Below, in pieces: positions 37,830 to 49,135 of a stretch of 64,000 nt of DNA. The notes under the pieces were generated by a model, which worked only from the letters and a program-made list of their open reading frames with translations, made no database searches and was not told the DNA's origin. This DNA comes from Coffea arabica (Eukaryota; Streptophyta; Magnoliopsida; Gentianales; Rubiaceae). The first letter of the stretch is position 1, and the number at the start of each line of letters is the position of its first letter. Both the position numbers and the translations under genes were made by a program. Location: the NCBI RefSeq assembly GCF_036785885.1, contig NC_092312.1:23206001-23270000 (forward strand), in the 5' to 3' direction.

Positions 37830-40003
37830 ATGCTACTCCAACCCACTACAGCAAAACCGTCTTTCAATCTCCAGAATCATGGACACCAGAACATGTGTTT
37901 ATCATCTAATTTCTCTTACTCGAAGTCATTCCCATCTGGGTTTTGCTATTCATCCATGATTAAGCCCATAACAACTCGGAAAAATCTGGTCTTGACATGT
38001 TCTATCTCACAGGTGCATAGCTACGGGACGGTGGATTATGAGAAAAGGCCAACTGTGAAATGGAATGCTGTATACAAGAGGATTATTTTGATGGATGACC
38101 CCAAAAAGGGCTCTGCCAGTGTGTTGAATCAGTGGGAAAATGAGGGGAAAAAGCTCACCAAATGGGAGCTTTCTAGAGTTGTTAAGGAGCTTAGGAAATT
38201 CAAGCGTTTTAACCTTGCTCTTGAGGTAAGAAATATAATCCTGTGTTTCTGCCTTTTGCTTGATATTGATGTCTTCTTCGTACATATTGATTCATAAGTG
38301 GTTGTCGGTTCTGTGGATGACTTTGATTATGGTTTAGTTTGATGCTTGTTTTGATGGAGATCCGAAAATCAAAATGTGTAGTTATCTTTGGTTAACTGTG
38401 GCAAATGTAGGACGTTTTGTCGCTGTATTGTTATTATCACTGAGGTGAAACATGAATGTACTTCCATGTATGGTGATTATAACCAGTGTTAGAATTGCTG
38501 ATTATGAAAAGAAGAAGGTTTATATTGTGTATATTTGCTCCTTTAAAATACATATTCTGTTGGACTACCAAATTTCTGAATTTAGTACATTTTCTCCTTT
38601 GAAAATATATGCTATTTGAGTGTGCACCTTTTTGTGTGATAAAATTGTGCGAACGATGTCCAAATAGGATAAAGGAGTCTCTTTTAGCTAGCTGTTGTTG
38701 GTTTTTCTATTTCTTTATTTCTTTTCAGGGCAGCATGTGAATCTAGCTGGTTTGTGATCTATAGGTGTACGAGTGGATGAATAACAGGGAAGAGAGGTTT
38801 AGAATATCCACTAGTGACACTGCTATCCAATTGGATCTGATTTCCAAAGTGCACGGAATTTCAAGTGCTGAAGATTACTTTCTCAAGTTGCCAGATCCCC
38901 TCAAGGATAAACGTATATATGGTGCACTTTTAAATGCTTATGGGCGTGCTAGAAAGAAGGAAGAAGCTGAGTCTTTGATGGACAAAATGAGAGATAGAGG
39001 TTATGCTTGTCATGCACTTCCATTTAATGTCATAATGACACTCTATATGAACCTTCAAGAATATGACAAGGTTCAGTCTGTGATTTCAGAAATGTTGGAG
39101 AAAAATATTAATTTAGACATATATTCCTACAATATCTGGTTGTCATCATGTGGTGCCCAAGGATCTGTTGGGGATATGGAGGAAGTACTGGAAAGAATGA
39201 AGCTGGACACAACCATCAATCCAAATTGGACAACTTACAGCACGATGGCGACATTGTACATTAAGTTAGGGGAGATGGAAAAAGCTGAAGACTGTCTAAA
39301 GAAGATTGAGAGCAGAATCACTGGCCGTGATCGCATTCCTTATCACTATCTGATTAGTCTCTATGGTACTGTTGGAAAGAAAGAGGAGGTATATCGTGTG
39401 TGGGACCTCTACAAATCAATATTCTCCATTATACCAAATTTAGGTTATCATGCTGTAATATCATCTCTCATTAGGGTGGGTGATATTGAAGGTGCAGAAA
39501 AGATTTATAATGAATGGCTTTCAGTTAAGTCAATGTATGACCCTAGAGTAGGGAATCTTCTATTAGCTTGCTATGTTAGGAATGGGTTTTCTGATAAGGC
39601 TGAAGCATTTTTTGATGAAATGATTGAAGTTGGAGGAAGGGCAAATTCGGTGACATGGGAGATTCTGGCAGAAGGTCATGTCAGGGACAGGAAAATTTCG
39701 GAAGCTTTGTCTTGCTTAAAGAATGCTGTTTCAGCTGAGGGATCACAGGGCTGGAGGCCAAAACCTGTAAATGTTTCTTCTGTTCTTAAGCTTTGTGAGC
39801 AAGAAGGTGACATATCAAGTAAGGAGGCTTTGATGGGGGTGTTGAGGCAAGCCGGTTGTCTTGATGATGAAACTTATATGTCATTTATTCCCATGTCCAC
39901 TGGATCTTTTACTGGAGTTGAACAAGCAATAGATAGGGATAGAACTCATGATGATGATGCTGGATCTGAAATAGTTTTCAGCCAGCTGCAGGAAAGCTTG
40001 TGA
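37830..40003 (+). CDS. P-class pentatricopeptide repeat protein, At1g02150-like
   Basis: Two exons, 37830-38225 and 38765-40003, join in phase 0 (LALE|VYEWM) to give 544 residues. The N-terminal 65 residues (MLLQPTTAKPSF...) are rich in Ser and hydroxylated or basic residues and poor in acidic ones, as in organelle targeting peptides. From about residue 70 the sequence KWNAVYKRI, VLNQWENEG.KLTKWEL and VKELRKFKR, then VYEWMNNR.ERFR, and the series of roughly 35-residue helical repeats match Arabidopsis At1g02150. PPR proteins bind organellar RNA and act in its processing, stability or translation; this one has no DYW or E domain, so RNA editing is not implied. Its RNA target is unknown. It lies downstream of ALG12 in the same orientation, the same neighbourhood as in Arabidopsis (At1g02145/At1g02150), with the PRA1-family gene between. 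Confidence 0.92.
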
Positions 40004-42697
40004 TATCTTTTACACTCTTAATTATACCAAATGCAGTCTGAAATGCAGGGCAAGTGGAATGCATAACTACCTCCTCTTCAGGATAATTTGTGAGTCCTCA
40101 AGATACTGCAAAGTAAAACAGCCAAGGGTGTGCCTATTATTTTGAACAATGCTCAGAAGTTTCACTTGCCTTTTAGTTGTTTAGAGATCTAAGAAGCAGT
40201 AGTTTTTGCCCATGTGGATGGATGAGTATCTTCTGTCTCCTTTTCACACATTACATCATCTAGTACTCCATCTCTGTGCTTTACTTTATTTAACAACTGT
40301 TGGAGTTGTTTTATTCAATGAATACTGGGTAATTTTTAGTGAAATCAGATGTGGTGTTCAGTTTTATGCGTAGTGAATATAAATCCTTCTGAACTAACGT
40401 GTACCCAAGATTTAATCATATTTTGCTCCTTCTCTCTTTCCTTCTTTTTTTGGTGGTAATTTGAACTCTCTTAGAATTGCTTTTAATGTGAATTTCATAT
40501 GCATTTATCAATTTTTCTTTCTTTAGTTGAATCAGACACGTTCTTTGTATTGTTCTTGTACATCCAGAGATCTCTTTGAGATTTAGACCCTGTTCTTCAT
40601 GATGTTTTATAGTCTAAGGGTGTTACCAACAGGCAGTGCTTGGAAGAGATTGATGACTGGTATAGCTTCCTGCATTATTATCCGCTATTTTCTTCGTACC
40701 TGAAAATTTTATTCTTTCTTTGCCTTCTTCCTGGTTCTCTTGCTGTTCTTTGAAATGGTAAATACGAAATTTAGATGGTTGCCTGGTACTTGTTTATAAT
40801 GTTTATCTTCTTTGTTGTTCCCATGTGCAGATGGCAGTTTAAATGTGTCTTTGATTTTTTGGTTTGATAACCATTTCTTAAGTTTAGATGGTTAATTCTT
40901 TGTACAAATTTCTAGGGCACATCTATTTTTTTTTAAGCTATTTTGACATGCTATTGGTTGGCTGTATAGATCCTATGTTCCAAGCTTCTAATGCTTTTCA
41001 GAATGTTCACCAAATTATATCGAGTTTCTCTTCATGCCTTCCTTGTGACATAGTGGTTAGGTGTACATCAGATGAAATTCATACATGTAAGAGCTAGTAG
41101 ACTCTACTAATATTTCAGTAGTGCATCAAGCTGCAAGTTCTTCCTTATTACTCAAAAGAGATTGACCTTTCTGCTCCTGCTTAAAATGACATGAAACATC
41201 CACTTGTTTGTGTAGGCAACCTTGTTTGATTGCTGCTTTGACTAAGTAAAAGAAATTAAGTAATCTAGAACACATAATTGGGAAACTTGTGCAGATATCT
41301 CAATTAGTGCATGCCTGGTAAAAATTTCACAAATTCATAAAATATCAGTTGTTCACACAAGAATTTGGGCATGAATCTATATGTTACTTTTGTTACTTGT
41401 TTTTATGGTTGAGTTCAGCTCTGCTATGAGTCATGTTTAACTTGCTTGCTACTTCAAATGCAAAAATTGATGCAATGCTAAATTTCCAGTTAGTGGTGGC
41501 TTCTTGCGGTGACTATTGTTCTCTCTCTCTCCCCGGAAGGTTCAAATCCATTTTACTTTTCAAGTCACAAGGGTGTGTTAATTGCTCATTTTGCAAGTGC
41601 TGCTCTTTGGAAAAAGGCAAATGGGTTATATGACTTCTGAAATTATTCTACGCATGGTTTTTCCATGAATTTTTTGATCCTTGGCTGCAAAAAAGAATTT
41701 TCACCAGTTGAAGCTTTGGTTTTGAGATGAAGCGGATGGACATGCTGGATAATTATTCTTCTTTCATTTGCTATTTTAACATCGTTAATTCTAGCTTTTC
41801 TTTAAACTGCTATCTGCTATTCATCTTGCTGTTTCATTTTTTCTATAGCGCCCGTTCTGACAAAACCAACCATGGTGCAGTTCTTGATTCACTCTTTTGA
41901 CTACTCGTATGGAACCTCCAGCTTCTGAGCTTTGCTATCACAAATGGAGTTGGCACTTAGAAACTGAATGTTGATCTTTTATGCCTACCTTAAGGAATCC
42001 AAAACTACTTGCAACCGTCCAAAAGCATTTTGATTTTGCTGTGCCATTCTAACATTTTTTGACATGATTTACACATGCATAAGTGTGGACCATTTACTGC
42101 TGCTGTATCCCTTGCCCTTTGAGTCCTCTCTTGATCAAATGCTGAGAGAATAGAAATATTTGTGCAATACACCACCTGATGCAAAATGGTTGATAGTTCT
42201 TCAGAAGTGAAATGGTAGGACAGGGTACAGATAGCTTATTAATAACAACGTTAATTGGAAAAGTAGCATTTCTGTTTCCTGTTTCTGAAAATGAACGTAT
42301 TATCTATTGCCTTGTCTATTGGTTGGGATAAGAGAGTAGGATACTGTGTTCTCTGGCGTCCTTTGCCATAGTTTGGATATATCAATTATGACCCAGCTTC
42401 GCATGGCTTGATGGGCTATTTGATCCTAATATTTAGTCATCAAATTTCTTTCATATTTTGCAATGACTAGGCCATTCAGCAGAATCAAATGCCCGTGCTG
42501 GCTGTAGCCATCAAATTTAGGAGTTTTCTTTCCAGTCTTTTCCACAAAAACAGATGCTGTATCAATGAAACGGCAGTTATGCATTAACATTTGGACTGGA
42601 TTTAATTCCAGTTAGGAAAATTCTGAGTATCATTAAACCATGCAGCGGACTTTTTTACCCCTCTAGGCTCCTACAATACATGCCTCCAATGTACCAC
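40004..42697. other. Intergenic region downstream of the PPR gene
   Basis: This stretch holds the PPR 3' UTR and non-coding AT-rich DNA. Short open frames at 40888-41097 and 41433-41633 show no recognisable motif. No transposon ends were recognised before the LINE fragment at 42698. Confidence 0.55.
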
Positions 42698-43768
42698 AAG
42701 TTTCTTTTTTCTTTTTCTTTTTTTGAATACAAAGGAGAGGCAAACTGCCTTTTAACATTGTACTAAGCGTGGGGTTGTAACCCCTATTATATCAGCTCCT
42801 AACATTTCCCTTAGTCCTGTCGGTGGTTCTTCCATTAGTCCGCCTGGTAGCTGTAGCTGTATTGCTTCCTTTGCCAGCCAGTCTGCGCATCTATTTCCTC
42901 CCCTCCAGATATGTTGCAGCTTACATGACCATTCCCTGCTCATCATGCTTCTAATCTGCTTAACCAGGTTATGGTAAGGCGATGTGGCCACTGCATCTTC
43001 TATCATCTCCAATCCTACTTTTGAATCCGTCTCTACGATAACATCTCTGTAGCCTTTCCCCCAAGCCAGCTGCATTCCTTTAAGAATTCCCCATAGCTCA
43101 GCTGCTATATTACTTGCATTCCCTATACTCTCTGCAAAACCTCCTAACCATATCCCTGTTTCATCCCTAATGAGCCCTCCTACTCCTGCTCTTCCCGGAT
43201 TTCTTTCTGAGGCGCCATCCACATTGACTTTGACAACACCTTCAGGAGGCGAAATCCATCGTATAAGACAATCTTGTTTGGGAACTCTGCCTCTCCCGTT
43301 AAAGAGTAGTTGCTTTGCCTGTTCTGCCATTTGCCTCAAAGTCGCTGAAGGGACCTTAAGGAGGTAATTCTCACCTTCAATAGCAAATTTGTTTCTAGCC
43401 CTCCAGGCATGGTATACCATTATTTGGAAAGTCAGCTGCCACATCACTCTCCCCCCAGCTCCTATACCATCTTGTGTTAAGTTCCAGTCTACCCAATCCA
43501 TTGTGCTTTTGCTGAAAAAATCCTCCCAGGAATGGGGGAACACCGAAGTCTTCCATATGGGCTTTATCCAGCTACAGTCCCTAAGTGCATGAAGTGTAGT
43601 TTTGGCATGCTCTCTGCATATTGGACATTTATTATCCAGAGCCAGATGTCTTCGTTTTTTCTCTCTGTGTGAGTAGTCTGCCATGCCTGCCCAGCCACAT
43701 TTCGTTTTATTTGTTATGATGTGCAAGCAGACGTTTGAAGATAAGGTTGTATATGTCCTTCGTTTTGG
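42698..43768 (-). mobile_element. 5'-truncated LINE (non-LTR retrotransposon), 3' part
   Basis: On the minus strand an open frame for a zinc-binding reverse-transcriptase tail plus RNase H is followed about 25 bases later by 'tttgtattcaaaaaaagaaa' and an A-rich tail ending near 42698. A coding 3' end followed by an A-rich tail is the layout of plant LINEs. The endonuclease and reverse transcriptase are absent: the element is cut off at about 43768, the usual result of incomplete reverse transcription. A target-site duplication was looked for and not found. Confidence 0.8.
42752..43726 (-). CDS. LINE-derived RNase H domain protein (zf-RVT plus RVT_3), fragment
   Basis: An open frame of 324 codons without stops; the frame stays open further upstream, so the first ATG is not a true start. 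Residues 34-51 contain C34-X2-C37, H46 and C51, matching the zinc-binding module that follows plant LINE reverse transcriptases (CPICREHAKTTLHALRDC). Residues 165-290 form an RNase H fold with all four catalytic acids in place: D170 (VNVDGA), E210 (AAELWGI), D234 (VETDSK) and D282 (RCADWLAKEA). In an intact element this domain removes the RNA strand during reverse transcription. Here it is a relic with no upstream polymerase and no evident promoter, although its open frame implies recent insertion or selection. Confidence 0.8.
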   Translation of the reverse strand: MHIITNKTKCGWAGMADYSHREKKRRHLALDNKCPICREHAKTTLHALRDCSWIKPIWKTSVFPHSWEDFFSKSTMDWVDWNLTQDGIGAGGRVMWQLTFQIMVYHAWRARNKFAIEGENYLLKVPSATLRQMAEQAKQLLFNGRGRVPKQDCLIRWISPPEGVVKVNVDGASERNPGRAGVGGLIRDETGIWLGGFAESIGNASNIAAELWGILKGMQLAWGKGYRDVIVETDSKVGLEMIEDAVATSPYHNLVKQIRSMMSREWSCKLQHIWRGGNRCADWLAKEAIQLQLPGGLMEEPPTGLREMLGADIIGVTTPRLVQC

Positions 43769-44060
43769 TGTAAATAAAAGAACTAAAGATGCCGAAATAT
43801 CGTGTCCTCCTGTCCTTTCGTGATGGACTTTTCACTCTCGACCTCTGTGTGTGTGTGTGTATTTATATATTTATATTTAAACTCTCTTAGACTTAGGATA
43901 CATTTGATAATCTGAAATCTGAATTTGTTAAATCACTGAATTGTTAACTTTTGAAATCCTAATATTTGAGCGTATTTTGCATTAAATAACAAGTGAACAG
44001 TTTTTCACTTTTTTTTTTTAAAATAAGTTTTGCCTAAACAATTTAGAACTATTTAAGAAA

Positions 44061-44550
44061 GGGATAATTTCAGAAACCTCCCCTGAGGTTAGCCTAATCA
44101 CACCTAGCACTCTTGTGGTTTCAAAATTAGCACTTAGCTCCCTTGTCAAATCGAGGGGACAAAATGTCTCCATCAATCAGAGTTAAATGACGAAATTACC
44201 CTGCAAATTATCATGATAAAAAGAATTGGAATAATGGAAAAAAAATATTAGGCCTATTGTCTATTCTTTGTGTTTTTTACTAATATTTACGCTCCATCAA
44301 TATCGGCTTATACTTTGTGTTTTCTATTAATTGTGGTAATTTTTTTCATATAAGGGACATCATATGGGTACATATGGTAGTCAATTCTTCTCTCTCATGT
44401 AAACCGAATTATTTATTGATAAATTATACCTCAAGGGCTAACGAATTTACACAAAATGTCAATCAAAGGGAGCTAAGTGCTAATTTTGAAACCACTGGGG
44501 TGCTAGGTGAGATTAGGCCTAACCTCAGGGGAGGTTTCTGAAATTATCCC
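44061..44550. mobile_element. Long-TIR MITE, probably MULE-derived
   Basis: The left end 'gggataatttcagaaacc' and the right end 'ggtttctgaaattatccc' are exact inverted copies. The arms continue through 'tcccctgaggtta', 'cctagca', 'gtggtttcaaaattagcact' and 'tagctccctt' and their complements for about 100 bases each. The flanks 'tttaagaaa' (44052-44060) and 'tttaattaa' (44551-44559) agree at 7 of 9 bases, consistent with a decayed 9-bp Mutator target duplication. The GGG..CCC tips resemble those of the complete MULE at 58143, although the inner TIR sequence differs, so it is not a direct deletion product of that element. Confidence 0.85.
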
Positions 44551-45543
44551 TTTAATTAATTTACTTTGTTCTATTTTTTGTGCTCAAACATGTCTAAACA
44601 TATTAAAATGATCTGAATGCATTAATTTTAAATGTTGAATTGGATTATCAAATAAGATTTTAGTTTTATTCGCATTATATATATATGTATGTATGTATGT
44701 ATTACTAGTTAATATCTTTAACTAGATGGCAAAATGTACTTTCAGGAAAATGTGATGCAGCATTTGCAAATCCTCTGTACTTGAGGAACAAGATCTTTGG
44801 ATCTTACACAATGAGGTTATTTGTCTTGGCGTAACATTGGAACGTGTACTGATAATAATCAAAAAAGAAAAGAAGTGGCTGAATATTGTTTGGAAGATGA
44901 GAAGGGACAATTGATCCGTCGGTGATACACTGATACTGATAGCTCATCACCTCCAAGCCTCCAACCAATTATTGCACAGATTGAATTCTGCAATTTAATG
45001 CCATGACCAACCAACGCACGTTGGTGCAAGAGGAAGGGGCTTGCATCCCTTATCCATGAGGTTTCAGGTTTGAAACTCATGGAAATGAAAAAGGCAATGT
45101 TAGGAAAGTTTTTCCCTGTAACAAATCTAAATTGACTCGAACAGAATTAGTCGCTGCTGACCGTAAAACGGGTGAGAATACCTGTGATTTATACCCAAAA
45201 TTTTTTTTTTAATGCCATGACCAATAGAAGTATAGAACATGCGCTGCAATGCAACCGGGAATTACACAACATGCGGGTTAGAATGTCCAATTTCGCATAG
45301 CCCTTGTGATAACGTGGCATGAATTCATTGGTTCATACTTGAAAGTTTTGATTCACTTATTATTTCTTGCTGCCAAGGACAGTACCTCAGTTTGGTACTT
45401 CAAAGGTCATATTGTAATGACTGTCACGGTGGACCCCATTATATACACATTTAATTATATACATTTATTTAATTATCCCGGCACTTGACGGTGAAAAGTG
45501 TGTGGGAAAGGATGAGAAGGGTAAAAAAAAAAAAGAAAAAAAA

Positions 45544-45681
45544 GGGGGGGGGGGGGAGGCTATATATTATTAATTTACATGCATTAACATTTTCCCTTCA
45601 TTTTTCTTATTAAAACTCCCAGAGATTTAGTGTAAAGCTACGATCGTAATTTTTTATTTCAAGCAGGGGAGGCCCCCCCCC
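45544..45681. repeat. Paired G13 and C9 homopolymer tracts
   Basis: Thirteen G residues at 45544-45556 are followed about 115 bases later by nine C residues at 45673-45681, each flanked by A-rich or purine-rich sequence. The tracts could pair or form a quadruplex, and they are also places where assembly lengths are unreliable. Confidence 0.7.
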
Positions 45682-46340
45682 TCCCCTTCCCAAAAAAAAA
45701 AAAAAAATGGGAGGGGAAAGAAAAGGCAAAAAGAGAGAAAAAAAATAGAATAGTGAGAAACTAATAAAAATTGAGCTCCCATTACAAAACTGCAGAAAAA
45801 GACCATGCATTGCATTAAGTTACATTTTGTTCTCAACCATATACAATATAGGCGCATAAATAGTGGATTGATAGCAAAGTATGCAGGTGATAAGATGCTA
45901 AGACGTATGAACCTCAGACGAGGCTCAGAGCCTCTCACATGGCCAACTCATGGTTGATGGATACCTTGGAAGTATGCATAAAAATTTGCACGACACATGA
46001 ATTCAATCAAATCTATTTAATTTTTTTTTCACATAATTTTCTTGTACACTCACAAATAGATGCTTGCTGATATTGTGCTTAGTATATGTGTATATAAAAA
46101 TGCCTTGATACAGCTAGATAAGAAGCTGGCTAGGGCTCTCCAAGGTGACATGCTTTGCTCTTGTTTCACTCCAAAGAAATAGCATGATTCCTTTTCTACG
46201 TTTGTGTTTCAAACCCTTTTGAGAAAGTAACATGGTTTGATATTAGTTTAAAAAAAATAATAATGATTTAAAGAACTTTACGTACAAACACATTTATCTC
46301 TTAATCGCACTTTTTGGGCCTACTTAATTAACGATTAATT

Positions 46341-46486
46341 CTTTCCTACACTGACAGTGTATACATTATCAGCGTTGGACGAATGACAACTATATAAAAT
46401 TTGAATTTGAAATTCAACTTTTGTGCACATATCATGAATCAAGCGGTGATAGTGTATATACTGTCAGTATATATAAGATTTATTCC
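46341..46486. mobile_element. Hairpin MITE, 'actgacag' family, copy 2
   Basis: The left end 'cctacactgacagtgtatac' and the right end 'gtatatactgtcagtatata' are inverted copies. The inner words 'agcgttggacgaatgacaac' and 'atatcatgaatcaagcggtg' also pair. The centre 'aaatttgaatttgaaattca' is close to palindromic, so nearly the whole 146 bases folds into one hairpin. The family also has copies at 7421 and 54205-54450. Confidence 0.85.
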
Positions 46487-49135
46487 TTAATTAATCCTGA
46501 AAGGTTTTCTTTCCTTACCTCCTCTATCTAAAAAAAAAAAAAAAAGACGGTAAATATAGTCACTTCTGTTGAATCATTGCTCTATGCCGATTTTGTATGC
46601 TTTTGGTTCTTTCATAAGACCATCCAAATGTAATAACAACTAATGTGCATTTAAGGTACAGCCTAATCCTAACCAAAATGTGCATACTCTATGCCTGTGA
46701 ACATAGTAGCGTGATTCAGGACGAGCTGGTTCCAACTCAATTCCCTTAATAAACTCATTAAGCTGTAGTAGGAGATTTCGTGTTCATTATATATATATAT
46801 TTTGAAGTTTGATCGATGAATTTGACTTCTTCAAGAGTTTATAAGTTAGTGCCAGTAAATCAAACATCTCGTGTTACATTACATTTATATTTGGCACTCT
46901 TTAAAAGCTTTTTTCAATTCGGCCAAAATGATAACCAAGTCAAACACGAACTCAAGTGTAAATTTGTGCATAGAATGAACCCAAACTTGAATACTGCATT
47001 CTATTGTGGAGTTCGGTTCAATTAAATGCGGGCTTCCATGAGAGTGAGAAGAAAACTAATCCAGCAAAAGCTCTGCATTAATTAATGATGGAAAGAAAGG
47101 GAATTACTACTTTTAATACGGAATCATTTGTGGTATAATGCTTGGAGGAGTAGTAGTGTAGACGTGGCGGCAGAAGACAAAATGGAGGGGGGAGTAGAAT
47201 ACGTCGGCAGCATGTTTAGAATCGCTAAAAACAGATTGAGACCTTGCTGTCAAGTCACTCACGCACGTCTAGGGAGTGTTTCATTTGTCCTTTATGCCCT
47301 CCGGCTAAATTTTGATAGATGTGTCCTGCACATTGGACAAATAGAAACTTCAATTCAATTCATCTTTCTCTTGGGCTCTAGCTACTTCAGAACGGCCTTG
47401 AATGGCCAAATGAAAAATAATTAGACCTAATGAAACTATGATGCATTGTATGATTTTTCTGAAGCTTTTTTTTTAAATTCATTTAAGTATGAAAATTTTT
47501 ACTATCCTTTTTGGATATCATATCCGTGAATATATATAATCCAATAAACTCTTATTACATTATTTAATAATTTACAAATTTAAAATCTTAAAGAGTTGAT
47601 ATTCCTTTTTATACATTCGACGACAACGGTGAATTGATACGTAATGACACGGTACCCAAAGGGTCCCTCGAGTGCGTACCCTATTGCCTGGTTGCGAACA
47701 GATGATGACATTTGATTAATGACTTCGGTATTGATGGCAACCAGATGTCAACACCTAAAATAATATCTAAGGGCATGTTCTCATTCTCTTGAGATTTGCT
47801 GCTTGTAGTTTTTGTGTGGTGGTATGCTCATTCTAATGCCTTTGTTTGGAGAAAATTACGTTATTTTTCGTGATCACATTTTCTTATTACGTTATTTTTT
47901 TCACATACATCAAATCGACACAGTAATTTTTTCATGAAAAATGTAATCCAAACACAACCTAACTCTGTCAACATGAAAATGCTATAATATATTTCGGAGA
48001 TAAAAAAAAAGAAAGAAAGAAAATGACCTCTTCACTTTCCCAAGAATTTCTTATCTAATTAAGTAGCTATAGACTAATGAAAGCAAAAACAAAAAGGAAC
48101 TGACCTCGAGCCTCTCTGGCAAGGCTTCAACAAAGAACATCTTTAGTTAAGTGGTTGATGTCCAAATTACAAAAGAATTTCTTTGATACATACACATATC
48201 AAATCACACAATGTACGTTCTAACTTCTCCGAATTGCTTTCAGAAACTGAAGAAGATAGTCTCTGATTCTTTTGCTTGTTTTTGAGATGTAATGGGGCGA
48301 AAAAGGTCCATCCATATATATATACCCCACCTATCAAATTTCTTGCCAGAACGAATTTTTTATTTGCCTGTTTTTGGTAGCTGAACTAATTACTTGATTG
48401 ATCCAAGGTATCTCTGCAGCAAAAAAAAAAAAAAAAAAAGTCTAACCATACAAAGCCTTATCAGGGATAAATAAAGTAGTAGTATTCATTTGCAATTCCT
48501 TCCAAATCTTCCTTCCTAAACGTTGGATGATGGGAGGACTAGATAGAAACAACAGATTATGTCCACCTAATTGTACACATATAGAATCATAACACATGCA
48601 CTAGCACTAAAGTGGGACATATAAGAACTCACACTCCCTCTTAAAAACACATGTAATCACATGATCATTATATGGCATGCCATCACTTACTGTCCATAAT
48701 CTTGTACGTAGTATATATGTATCACTTTATGATCAAAAGTGCAAATATATATATATTTTTTTGAAACAAAAAGTGCCATGCACCCATTAACTACACCGTT
48801 CCATTTTCCTCTTTTACATGCTTAAGTTTAAATTAAAGAATCATCATCCACCTCAAAATTACAACTTTTCAAACCAAAAGCACCCACCCGAAAAGGGAAG
48901 AAAAAAAAAAAAAAAACCACCCCCTTCATGATGGGACACCACAGCCAAAATTCAAATTCCCAAGGGCGTTCTTGTCATCTCACATTACCCACCAATAATA
49001 TAACGATCACCTTGCAGGTTGTTACTTACGCCAAGTTAAAAAATTTAAAAAAAAAAAAAGAAAAAGAAAAGCTTTAAGTCTTGATATTAATATTCCAGCA
49101 CCACAACGTATTCCCCATACGCATCAGCAACAACA

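Larger units (their letters stand above)
43769..49135. other. Intergenic region between LINE fragment and cyclin gene
   Basis: No host gene is supported. It contains a 490-bp MULE-type MITE at 44061-44550, homopolymer G and C tracts at 45544-45681 and a hairpin MITE at 46341-46486. A 98-codon open frame at 47128-47424 has no recognisable domain. The last few hundred bases before 49136 are A-rich and probably hold the cyclin promoter and leader. Confidence 0.55.

Noticed and set aside
42690..43800. Target-site duplication around the LINE fragment
   Set aside because: The sequence after the A-rich tail (complement of 'gtaccacaag') was not found near the truncated 5' side, so no duplication is claimed.
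47128..47424. 98-codon open frame between the hairpin MITE and the cyclin gene
   Set aside because: The translation has no recognisable domain and no neighbouring exon extends it convincingly.
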